From Tigriopus japonicus (lineage: Eukaryota; Arthropoda; Copepoda; Harpacticoida; Harpacticidae), in the NCBI GenBank assembly GCA_010645155.1, contig JAAGOF010000185.1, forward strand, positions 912,111-976,110: 64,000 nucleotides of DNA, written 5' to 3'. How positions within the stretch are numbered: position 1 is the first letter of the stretch; each line of letters opens with the position of its first letter. The notes below the pieces were generated by a model, which saw only the letters and a program-made list of their open reading frames with translations, was not told the origin of the DNA and ran no database searches. Below are positions 1 through 11,900 of this stretch, one piece after another. A program made the position numbers and the translations under genes.

Positions 1-3000
1 CAATCGAACGCGAGACCTCTTGGTCAAAGTTGAGACTTGAAGGAAATAGAACATAACGTACAGTAACTGTGAATTCCCACTCTCGAGAGTTTTAATGGCA
101 TTACGAAGTTTACAATCATAACTTGTGCATGTATTTCCCATCATCGCTTCAAAAGTATAGTTATTGATTCAAAACCAAGATTATACAACGTTTGTTAAAC
201 AATCTTGATCAGGATTCCTGGAATTTGGTAAAAATACTCAAATACTAAAAATGGTAAACAAAACGGAAGCACATTTTGGCATACAAATAATCGGTGAAAT
301 CTACGCAATTTGCACTTTAGGGCAACATGACTCGTAAATGCTCGAGTTTTTTTCCAATGAAGTTGAAGAAAATTGATAAACTAAACAGAATATACTGAAA
401 ATACACTTGATTTTCTAAAAAAGGGAAAGATCAATTCTAAAAATTCCTTTTACAGGCACATAAGAGTTGCGTTTTCAGTCAACTGAAACTCAACACCAAA
501 AGTCTTGAGATCATTTCTGAAACACTCCCTATAATTATAATGATTTTTATTAACGGCATCTTAAGCAACATCGGCCAGGACTCTCAATTTGAAATTCGGA
601 AAGAAAGAACCCCATTTTCTTTTCAAACGCAGAAATTTGAATTTCAAAGGGCGAAAGGAAAAGAATACTGGGAATGAATGAGTCGCCCAACCATTTTTGG
701 GGGCCACCCGTGAAGCAACGGGCCGGAATCAGCAACGCCGACCACGACTCTATTCAGCCAACCCACCAATTGTCGACCAAACCAGCCATCCAACCAACCA
801 ACCACCAACCTAATCCAGCAATTCAAGGCCGGGAATGATGGAAACTTTGGCGTATAAAACCGTTTGAAGCTAAAGCGAACAATCCCGTCAGTGAGAAGGA
901 AGGGAGGGTTTCGACTTACGAGTGCATATGACGAAAATCTACCAACTTTTGGAAGATTGGGCGTGACGCGTCTGTCTGTGTGCTCTTGAATCTTTTTCAA
1001 GAGGAAAAACTTGCAGACAGCATTGATAACTATTTCAAGAACGTCTGTCTGGCTGAGTCTTTAGCTGTTAGCAAACGTATGCATAGCTGCCAAGTAAATT
1101 ACCATTATCGTGGTGCAACAGCGATCGGATGACAATTGCCAAGTACTTTACGCATTGCTGATACAGCAAAACGAGCAAAACGCAGGCCAAATTTCATTTG
1201 CCTTACGTTCCGTTCTCGAAAATATAAGGGCAAGATGTCTCCAAGAAACTTCAAAGCATCTTGAAACATAAAAACCTAAGTTTTGGAGCATTTCGAAATC
1301 AATTAAGACAGGCATGCAGAGGTTTGAGGGACTTTGCCACCTCAATCAATAGCGTGTTTACTACATATTTTGGGAGTATTCAGGAGCGGCGATTTCTTGC
1401 TCTATTCTTGCAAACTTGTTAAACCAATGCACACATCTTCATCCCATTTTGTAGACTCATTCACATTCATGGTTTATGACGTAATAAATAAGCGTTGATA
1501 TCAAAGAAATTTTTGTAATACGTACTTTAGATCTCAAATCTGAGACCCAAGAACCCCAATTGATAAAAACCAGGCTTTGAAAAAAAGTGATTTTTCCATC
1601 GAAAAAGGTGCCATCGTGGATGGTTTTGGGGATGCAAATCGCCAAAATTTGCGGATTTTCCCCAAGAATGGCAAAAAGTGGCTTGGCACACCTGAGAACA
1701 AGGGTCCTACAAGGCACTACATCCGGCTTAAGAGACAAACTGAGTTTGACATACCTGTTTTAGGGTATGTGAAATGAGGATTTAGAATGTCATATGTCAC
1801 CCCATGCGTCATTAACATAATAACGATAAGAAATAATAACCAGCTGTTATTTTTTTAAAGCATTTTACATAAGTGTGAAGCCGTAGAAGTTGGCTCATTG
1901 GGCGAAGACGACAATCAAAAGTGGAATGAACAAAAGTTTCCAAATTTTGCTTTCACAATGAGCAAAACTCAAGACAAGTGAACAGGCTCTCGGTTTCGGA
2001 TTCAATTAATCTCTCTCTTTGATAAAACTTTCGAATATGGTTCAGAATCCCCTTGTTTCGTTTAAAACCAACTCGAAATTGTCATAAAAGTGATTTTTTT
2101 TCCTCATGATAAGAAACTTGTCTGATTGATGGAACATTTGAAGGTCCATCAAATTCAGACATATTTTTGCATCTGCGCAGAACAGGCTTCTTCTTCGCCA
2201 TGGTTTTGATTTCAGTCTTAAACTTTACAAATGCAATGGCCTTCAACATATTGGGAATCGACGGAAGGGAACATCAATTTCATTTTCCACAATATTGATT
2301 AATATATTCAAAGTATGTTAATTTCATCCCAACGTGTCCCGTATTTTGCGATTATTTTTGCAAACAAGAGTGATTGAATAAATTTTCTGAATGAATTGAA
2401 AAGTTTTAAACAAGTAGAATTTCCTCAATGATACAACCCAATAAGATGAGCTGAATCTTGGCCGAAGTGTCGGTCTCCAGCAGGTTTTATTATAGAAGTC
2501 CGTACTGGATCAATTTGGCTCAGTCAAATGTCGCAAATGCAGCCAATGAGCAGACCCCCTGGGATCCCCTGATCCTCCTAAGGATCTTTGGGACCCTTCA
2601 ATCAGATAAAGGTTCTAAAGTAATTTCTTTAATCATACAAAAAAGGGAGAAACTTCATGCATAGTTGGTTCTTGTTTTCATATACAGTAAGAATTTTGGC
2701 ATGGCATACCTCATTCAAGGTTTCCCCTGCATTAGGCAAAGTTTTTTGTCTATTATCTAGAATGACTTCGTAGCGTACAAGTAGTCAACTAACAAGCAAG
2801 TTATACAAAGATGTAGCTCAAAAAAAGTTTCCATGCCCGCAACAGCAACATCAATATTGAGAATGCCAAACTTTGCATTTCCCTTGATAATCGGAATTTC
2901 TTCTCTCTTTCTCTTTAATCTTGGTCGCATTCTTACGTTACTTGCTTATGTGTACATGTATGCCCATGGACACGTGTGCATTACATACTTAACGCTCTAG

Positions 3001-3479
3001 AGTACATTCATCCATCCATCCATACAACTAGTTGGTATGAATAAGGACATCGAGACTTTGAACAGTCTCGAGTGACTAACCTAATCATGAAACGCACATA
3101 TTGTCTGACAATGTTGGCCAGTGTTTTGGACATGATTGAATAAACGGAGCGATGGTCCGGAGATCTGTTGAGCAACGAATCGCTCAAGGTAGTTAAGGAA
3201 TAAGTTTACCTGATCCATCCAATTCCAACTAATCATCATTCTTCAAGAGAGCCCAGAAAATGGAAGAAAAGAAACTTTTCCGCACCAAACTTTAAGGTCG
3301 ACAATAGCAGAGCCTCACTGCAAACTAGGCCAAGATGATTTGATTGGCTCGCTAGCTCTAACGTGCCTTGCATTTCAAATTCAATAACTCAACGTCAAAG
3401 ACTTCACTCTCTTTGGGGCTCCTGTCACTTGGATCTTGAAGGCCACTTTAATTACAATTACATTCCGATGAGAAGAGGT
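1..3479. other. Intergenic, no gene seen
   Basis: No coding frame with splice support or family signature. A CATC tetranucleotide tract occurs at about 3010. Open frames are short and of random composition. Confidence 0.6.
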
Positions 3480-4054
3480 TTAGGGCCTGGGCTTGACTTG
3501 GACAAGGGGCTGTAATAAATGTATATATTGGCCTATTTGGTGGAAGCTCTTCCAATGGGCTATTATCTTGGATGCATTTGGCAAAGGCACTTTAGGTTTG
3601 TAATTACCAGATCCTTCGCAGAGAAACTCCCTCCCTCTCATTCTAATGTGGCCGGAATCATGTCCAAACCATTGCGTCTCGATAGTGGCATGCTCCTTGC
3701 ACTTGAATATTATGGTATATCGATATTCGACTCCGGAAAAATCGTACATAGTTTCCCAAGCTCGCTCCACTTCAACCGAACAGTCTACGATGAATGAAAG
3801 GGGAGAAAGAAACCTTGGGATGAGTCTAGGTTCTTCGGAGGAACATGTATGTGCGTGATGGAAACCCTGGCATACTTTGGGCTAATCGGAAACATTCCTC
3901 TGGCATACGTTCCTTTGAAATTGGCCAATATCTTGTCGTAAAAGGACAAGATTCTCTTCTGGAGTGGATTTGGTCTGCGAGCGTGGAACCGTTCCGATGA
4001 CTTGGAACAGAGGCCAAGAAGTAAGATGAGGACCAGGGTGAAGGGAGTAAACAT
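3480..4054 (-). CDS. Possible small secreted-protein gene (two open segments, frames not reconciled)
   Basis: Segment one (complement 3785-4054) starts MFTPFTLVLILLLGLCSKSS, a good signal peptide, then continues RILSFYDKILANFKGTYARG. Segment two (complement 3480-3784) reads CSVEVERAWETMYDFSGVEY, then YTIIFKCKEHATIETQWFGH, with three cysteines. Between them lies a convincing acceptor (pyrimidine tract ending CATTCATCGTAG, AG at 3786-3785). No donor of matching phase gives a normal-length intron: the in-phase one would leave only 29 nt. Either the first exon end differs, there is a frameshift, or the two are unrelated. No family was recognised. Codon use on the minus strand looks coding, with many G/C third positions. 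Confidence 0.3.
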
Positions 4055-5566
4055 GGGCAATTTCCGGCCAAGGTTAATGGAGTTATCCAATTTCACGACC
4101 CTGGCACGTTGATTTATATCTATATTTAATGACCTTGGAACGGTTAGACTCGCCTTGTGCCACAAGTTTGCTTCGGATTGGAAATGGGCCAAATAGCACA
4201 ATATTTTCTGTGGGTCTACGGTCAGAAAATGATAATAATAACAATAACACTACAAAGAGGAAGGGTCAGGAGGACATTTCTTTCAGCTCGGTCTTCTCTC
4301 CGTTAAGAGTCCGACAAATCCTCAATTGGTTCCAGTCCGGAGGATGAAAGTGGAAGATGTGAGGGCTCCATGGCTTAGGTACACTTTGACAGACTAACCA
4401 ACAACTGGCCTCCAATCCGACCTCCAATCCGGCCTTCATTGGCCTCGCTCAGCACAACAGTCAAGGTGAAGAAGGGATAAGGGAAAGAAAGAGGAGGAGG
4501 GAAAATGGGGAAAAGGTAAAAGTAGTAGTAGTAATAGTAGTAATAGTTGTTGGTTGACGAGGGAGGATTGGAGGATTGGAAGGAAGCAAGAAGGTAGATC
4601 AAAGCCCAATTTTCTCCATGTTTACCGACCTCGTTCGTTCGCTTTCAAGATTCTGACGACTTGAAGGAAACGAGGCACGAGCAGGCAGGTTTGGTTGTTC
4701 AAACACAAGATGGAAGGACCACAACTCACCGGATCTAAAACCATTTATCATTTTTGCCAGAAGTGTCACATTACCTTCATTCATAAATTACCCACTTGAA
4801 GTTGGTAGTTTCATCTCGTTCTTTCTTATTTTCAGGGACGAGCGGCCCCAAGAAAGGAACCAATTCAAGACAAACATCCAGCTAAGTACGGGAGAAAAAA
4901 ATAAGGAAAGAAAGAAAGCGAACCAAGAAGATAAAGAAAGAGGAGAGTCCGGACCCAAAATGTCGAGAATCATCTTCTGTCAACTACTTGGTGCCACTTC
5001 TTTAGAAAAGCTGGTGAGTGAAGAAGAAAAAAAGAGCCCTTGACACTCCGTCGGAAAGCACACGTGGGCGAAGAAAAATAACATTGGGCACCTGTGGAAA
5101 GATGGATTTTCCATTTCAATTCTAACCAATTGCTCAGCAGTACACTCACAAGAGCCTTTCAAGACGAGTGACACCCAGAGTTTACATTGCTTTTGGATGG
5201 ACCTCAGGAACAAACAGAGCCTCACAGCATTCAGTCCCTGTCAATTCATTAATGCCAGTAGTGTCCATGTTACACAGACCAACAGCCCAGGAGCGATCCT
5301 GGAAGGTGATAAGATCCCGGGCAGTGATATGTGTGTGCTTCAATCTCAATTGCGTCTCCACTGGAGATGCTGGTGATTCAGCCAGTCCCCGTCGTGACTC
5401 GTGCCATTTGTCTTCATCGAGAGCCTTCTTCCGATTGTCTCGTCCAATTTCGGTTGGATGGTCGTGATATGTTGGTGTTGTTGTCATCTCTTTCCGTCGG
5501 CGTTTCGTTGCTGTTGTTGTTGGTGTTCGAGGTTGTACTCGTGGCCTTTGGCTGCGTTCCGGAATA
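4055..5566. other. Region upstream of kek (5' UTR and promoter expected)
   Basis: The stretch before the kek ATG holds no recognised coding exon. The transcription start cannot be placed; I see no convincing TATA box near the gene. The large minus-strand frame at 5182-5811 is the shadow of kek exon 1 and its leader. Confidence 0.5.
4519..4550. repeat. (AGT)n-type trinucleotide tract
   Basis: AGT units interrupted by AAT, within the region upstream of kek. Confidence 0.8.
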
Positions 5567-5946
5567 ATGCCTTCTTCTTCATCTTCATCATCCTCGTGCT
5601 CGACGCTCTTTTTCCCTGCGTCATTGTTCCCTTCATCCTCTTCGTTGGAGACCTTCGTTTTGGCCTTGGCCATGACAATCGGTCTTCTCCAATTGGCCAT
5701 CACTAAGGCCGATTGTCCAGAAACGTGCTCGTGCAAATGGAAGGGTGGCAAACAAACTGTAGAATGTGTGAATGCCTCGCTTTCGGCCATTCCAAACATT
5801 GAAAAGGACACCCAAGTGTTGGATCTCAGCCATAACTATTTACCCGTTCTGCCCATGGACATTTTTCTGACGCTACACTTACCCAATCTACAGAAGATCT
5901 ATTTGGCTCGGAGCTCCGTGAAAACGGTCGCGGATCATTGCTTCAG
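5567..5946 (+). CDS. kek: kek exon 1: signal peptide, LRR N-cap, first LRRs
   Basis: It encodes residues 1-127. It opens with a poly-Ser stretch, a hydrophobic run (FVLALAMTIGLLQLAIT), then the N-cap cysteines in DCPETCSCKWKGGK and the first repeats (VLDLSHNYLPVLP, LQKIYLARSSV). It ends CTTCAG|GTGAGT, a strong donor, and splits an Arg codon (phase 2). The frame has an upstream stop at 5465-5467, so 5567 is the first in-frame ATG. Confidence 0.88.
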
Positions 5947-8900
5947 GTGAGTGCGTTTAACGAGACATTGCCACAGATCCCCAGAGAGAACGCGAGGAGA
6001 CCTTTGGTCGTAGGACCGGCCTGAAATGAGATATTAGATCTGACCTATGTTATATTTGATGGGTCCCAAGCAAGGCAATCATTCAAGCCCAGCTTAGACC
6101 ATAGAGATTGAAGAACAGAACTCAAGGATGAAGTGCGTCTCAGTTCGAACCTTAGTATATTTAAAGAAATGAACGAGGGTTTCCCCATTTTTTGATTACA
6201 AGCTCGACATTGAATTCCATTTAAGTTGGAGGGTCCCATGTTCGCTTGGTCTGTGTGAGGGCAAAAAATGCGTTTCTAGGATCTGGAAATGACCAAAAGA
6301 GATGAGCAAAATGGTATTTGGTTTTCAGGTCACCATTAATTTACCAACTTTCTCACTCGTAACTTTGCTTTAATCTACAGTTAGAGTTGTCAAAGAAGAA
6401 AAGGAAGAGAGACCATTGTATGATTCTGTTTTCAATCATGGTAAACAAAGGTAGATAATTTCTTTGACAAAGAGACTCTTCAAAAACTACAAATTAAAAT
6501 TATTGATTTTAATTATCGCCAAGGATTCCATTTTTAGTTGACTGGGGCTAAAAGGCTAAAAATTCAAATAAGAGAAGACCAGGTAGTTGATCTTCATTGC
6601 TGGAGAGATCATTCATTCATAGGCGTAGGAGGCAGGGGGGCAGGGGGGGCAACTGCCCCCCCTGGCCTCCGGAGACTGCTAAAATTCGGGCAAATGAGTT
6701 GAGATATTCGGGCATTCGGGGAGGGGAAAAATGATATTAAATAACAAGATTAAAAGTAAAAATACTGAAGAACCAGACAATAATTAATCGCAAATAAATT
6801 GTGATTATTATAGAGAGAAATTCGGGCAAATTTGGTGTTGCCCCCCCAAATAAACCACACCTCCTACGCCTATGCATTCATTGCTCTTGCAAGGGCTTCC
6901 CATTCATCTTGAATTTCTATCCTTCGCACCCTTGAACTCGTCTACGATAACTGAAAAATATTGGGGTACATTTCAAATTCGAATCACCACCATGTGCGGC
7001 CCAGGTTTTGAGGAAAGAAATCAGAAAAGGATCAAATCTTTCAACAAGGATTTGCTCGTACACCATTTATTACATCTAAGCTAGACAGATGTTCTGAGAC
7101 GATGGGAACAGCAAAGTTTGAGCTTCGCGATATTGACAAAAATGAATTAAAACTTTTCATTTTGATTTCAATTCAAGTCAAGTTTGGTTCAACGATACTT
7201 CATGTGTTCAATCAGACAGGTTTTAAGGCTTACGCCTTTTGGTCTCAGTGCGTTGCTCAAATTTGGCTCTTATCCAGTCTTTTTGTGTCCATTTAATCTG
7301 GCCTCTCTTTCTCATACACACGCGCACAATCTTTCCTCCTTCTCTCCTTCTTCTTGTTCTTATTCTTCTTCTCTTTCCCTCTCTTTCTGAGCCGACAATC
7401 GTTCGTTCGTTGGATTGGTATTTGGTGGTTTATAGGAGCGATGGACCAAAGAGAAAGGAAATTGAAATTGCACTCAAGTCTGACTTTTTTGCACTAAGAC
7501 TTGAGATGGAAACAAAAAGTACATAACCTTCCCGCTTGTCGACTATCCACAGCCATCCAAGTGAAACGTACGATCCACGATTCAAAGCGCTCTTCAAATA
7601 GTCGTAAAGAGAACAAAAAATAATAGAACCGATTTCTGGCCAAAGATAAGACCCCGAAATTGAATACCATTCAGAACGCCAAGGTCCAATTTTCCAATCA
7701 TTGAAACAAGCGATCCTCAATGCACCAGATTTCCACCTCATCCTCACCGGTCACCATTAGGCCGAGCGGTCCACACAAATGTGTGGAACATGAATGGCAT
7801 ACAACACGACACAGATGGAGAAAGAGAAGGCGACTAGGGAAGATTTTTCTGTCTTTTGGAGTGGGTAGGTCGGTCCAATTTCCATTCGGTACTCAAGATG
7901 AATCTGGGGAGCCACTTCAGTCAGTCAGACACTCACGGTCCTTCTCAGGTTGGGTGGGCTCTTTTTGAGTGAGTTGGAAAGACTGCAATTTACACACGAT
8001 GGCGAAGAAGAGGTCATCTTCAATGCAGTACTTTTTATGCAATGAGGGCCGTTCCCCTTTATTTATTTTTTCAAAAGACCCTCCTACTTGTACACATAAC
8101 TTGTCAGAGGGCGGAATCGTGGATTAGATGGAAAAGGGTCTTACTTAGATCAAGCCTTAAAAATGCATTTCTATTCGAGATTGGAAAGTAGAGAAGGGGA
8201 AAGGCACCTGTTATCATGCCCACCCCTAGTTTCACGACCAGCCAAATGAAACTTCTTGCTAAGGCCTAAGAAAAGAGTGTCACATAACTTGACTGGCGAC
8301 ATGTTGGCTTGGAATGGCGAATAAACCGAATTTTCAAGAACTGACCTTGATTGTAGTACTCTCAGTGAAACCCTCAATTACGCCTGCAACTAATGAGATT
8401 GCATTCGACCACGACGATGGAAATCATCGAAAGGGATCGAGAGCTTTCGACTTGGCACGTCAAAACCAAACAGAACAAAAGGCAAGGTTACGAAAGATTG
8501 AATAAGAAGAAAAATTGACCCGCTTGCTGTGCCACTTGTTTGATGGCCAATTGCGAAACCTGTCTTGGTCGGAGATCTCGAATGATTTCCCCCCTCTCTC
8601 ATTCTTTTTCTCTTGTTCCAGGGGTTTGACCAATCTGATTGAACTGGACCTCAGCCACAATGGGCTTTCGAGCGTACCGCGCTTCACAACGGACGATTGC
8701 AAATATCTGATGCGTCTCTCCCTGAAGGGTAATCAAATCAGAGAAATCCCTAATGAGGCATTCCAAGCCCTCCGCGACCTGAACAGTTTGGACTTGGGAG
8801 AATGCGGACTCGAATTCCTCGGGGAGACCACTTTCAGGGATCTTGAGAACTTGGAATATCTACGCCTCGAAAATAATCGTCTGCGTTCCATGGATCCAAC

Positions 8901-11900
8901 CCAAAGCTTCCCGCCCAAGCTCCGGTAAGCAGCCCCACAATTTGAAGGTATCGTGGCTTTGAAATCTAAGTCAAATCTGCTAGAATCAAGTAGCCAATTT
9001 GCCAGTGGAGAGAAAGGAATACCTTTCCGACAACGTGGGACGAATGAGAGAGCTCTTTACTTCCCTGAGGCTAAAGTGAAAGGGGAGCAGCGCGAAAGAA
9101 ACAATCGAATGGGTTCCACTTTTTTGGGGTGGGAATCGATGCCAAGGAACGAGAGAATAAGTGAGCCACTTTTACACAGCTTGATTCCCTAACTTTGGCG
9201 AAGTTCTTCTTTAGGCGTCTACTACGTATAAGGCTTTCCTTGCTGCTGAGTTTGAGGTTGGAGAGGATAAGGGTCCTTTAGGTCGTCCCCAAGGAATTGG
9301 CAGAAGGCTCTACCTACTTACTGACTGACTGACTGACTAACTAACTGACTTGTTGGCTGGAGGCCGTGATGGTAGGTGGTTGGCTGGAAGATTCCCTGGT
9401 CTTGGGTTCCCTTTAAAAGTCTCACGGAGCCCACAACGGACCCAAGTCTTACCAAGTGATGAACAAAACTTGTTGCAAACTTCTTATCTCGAGAATCCCA
9501 ATAACTTCTCTATTTATAGTTTACGCTTCCTCCGCAGTACTATACTAAAGACACAACTCGGAAGCTTTCGTGTATTTGGTCATTAGTGAAACAGGCGTCA
9601 TTCGAATACATGATATTGGTTTTCTTGCTCTTTAATAAACAAACCCTAGAGAGCTCACCGAGTCTCAAGGTCGGCTATGCCAATCTACTAAAGCAAGGCC
9701 AAGAGATGCTAAACACATAAGAGAGTACGAAGGTTCCAACATGCAGAATCACGCCAGGTTGATGGATCTTGCCAAGTTGGCTCATAACGACCAAAGGCCA
9801 AAGATCGTGTTGCTGCCATGGCCAAGTAAGACATCTTTTTACCGAAAATCCACAGGCACAAGCTTGAGTCTGCCCAAGGAGAGGCTGGCTGTCTCAGACT
9901 TACTTCCTGTTCGATATGCTCGTGTGCCGTGCATTTATGGGTGTGCGCAAAACCATGTTCCCAAAGAACCCAATCTGAATATCGGAAACCGATTTCTTTT
10001 GGCAAAGACTTCTTGCTTAACAACCCCTAGCACCATTACCACGCCTCCTCTTCATGGCCTTTCTTCGTCGGTTATTTATGGGGCTCGTACATGACTTGAA
10101 GGGACTCAAGGCTGTAATCCGAGGAGAATCGAGGTGTTTCCTCACAACTACTTCCGTATTAATGCCAAGTCACCGTTTTCCTCCGCTTACTTCAAGCGAA
10201 AAGGAAAGAAAGAAAGGCCTCGGTGAGTCTGGGAAAGGGGTTTTCTGACCTTGTTCCATCTCAGGAGAGTTCTAAATTGTTAATGTCCACATCCCACAAC
10301 AAGAAGTGAAAGTCGTCTGGGAATTTTCTCTCATGCTTCTCGTGTGAGCCATTGGCTATCCATCCGTTTATTCATGACACGCCCTAGGCAGCTAAAGCAA
10401 AATATCGAACCGGGATCAGAACATTGCTCACTGAACTGTGTTGTGTGTTCCTGGTCCGTCTCAAATTGCGGGTGGTACTTAAGTTGGGAGGATCCCTATT
10501 GACCATGAAGTTTTGGATAAGGTAATGGTCGGTGGGAGGTTGCCAAAGGGAAGACTTCAGTTGAATGAACCGAATGGTGTTAGGTCATACGAGAACCAGC
10601 CACCAACTTGCTGCTCGGGTTGAAGCACACACACTTGGTAGATCCAATGAAATGAGCCCCCTGCAGAGTTCAAGTCTGTACGTGCGGGATTTGGTTGGAA
10701 ATGGCACCAACGAGCGGCAAGGGTTCAAGCAATGGAAATGATGTTGTGCGAGAGAGATAGCGAGGTAAGCTTACCAACCCTATCAACCAACTTAGCCAGA
10801 GCAAACCAGAAGAGACAGAAAGAGAGAGAAAGAGAGAGATAGTGTAGTAGAACGGGAGGAAGAATAAGTGATGTGAGGAAGTAGGCTTGCTAGTCGAGGA
10901 AAATAAAGTTTGGGATTCGATCTTTTTGCGCTTAAACAGCTCTCTTTCTTTGCGTCTTTTTACTGAGATGCTTCGTTCTTTTGCATTTTTTCTGCCACTC
11001 TGGTACGTGGGTACCTTGATTCAGTGAAAAGTTGTTGGCCTCATTTCTCACGACTTGCTTCTTTCTAATCTTTGCCGCACTCAATGTTCAAAACATGGAC
11101 CCGTTTCAAAGAACGTAACTAAAAAAACGGCAATGATATGGAGAACGGGATATTATCATTTTAGATGTGAACTACTGATGGGATTGACTCCCTGCATAAA
11201 ATTGAAATCCGTACTTTTCAGCTAAAAAGACGAACCAATCGCAAATATCAATCCAGCCAACCTCTTTTCAATGTTCATTTGAGAGAAACTCACTGGTATA
11301 AGATTAGAGACCAATTGAAGACAATTTGATTTAACACTGATTTCATTTCGGTACGAATCTAGGGAAAGCCTCTTTCTCTTGCACATTTATAACCTTATTA
11401 AAAATTGAATTGTCTATTTCAACGTCTACTACGTAGTACCTACTTCCCAAAAACGACGGCCTTATTTTTCCCGACCCCGCATTTCTCGGCGAAATGGTTG
11501 ACTTGAAGTTGACTCAAAACCCACTTATCTCGGCGTTCTCATCATCTTGTTCCTGATCCTCACCTTTTGTGTTACTTTCAGAGATTTGACTCTCCATGGC
11601 AACCGCTGGCATTGTGATTGTCAGATGCTCTCCATGCATCGATGGTTGAGGAATTTTAGTGTCCCCTACTCGGTGGAGCCCAAATGCCATTCGCCTCCTC
11701 GGATTATTAATGAGGAAATTACAAAGCTTCCAGACACGGAGTTTGCATGCATTCCCGAAGTTTCTCCCACTTCCATGTATCTCGAGGTCATCGAAGGCAA
11801 GAACATGTCATTGGTGTGCTCAGTGAAGGTAAGGAGGATCATTTCTCGAGCTCTTGTGCGCTAGTAATAGCACAACGATCGGAAGGATGCCTTTAATTTT

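Noticed and set aside
5182..5811. 209-codon minus-strand frame with an acidic Asp/Glu stretch
   Set aside because: It lies antisense to kek exon 1 and its leader. The acidic run is the complement of the poly-Ser codons, and the + strand frame has clear LRR homology and splice sites.
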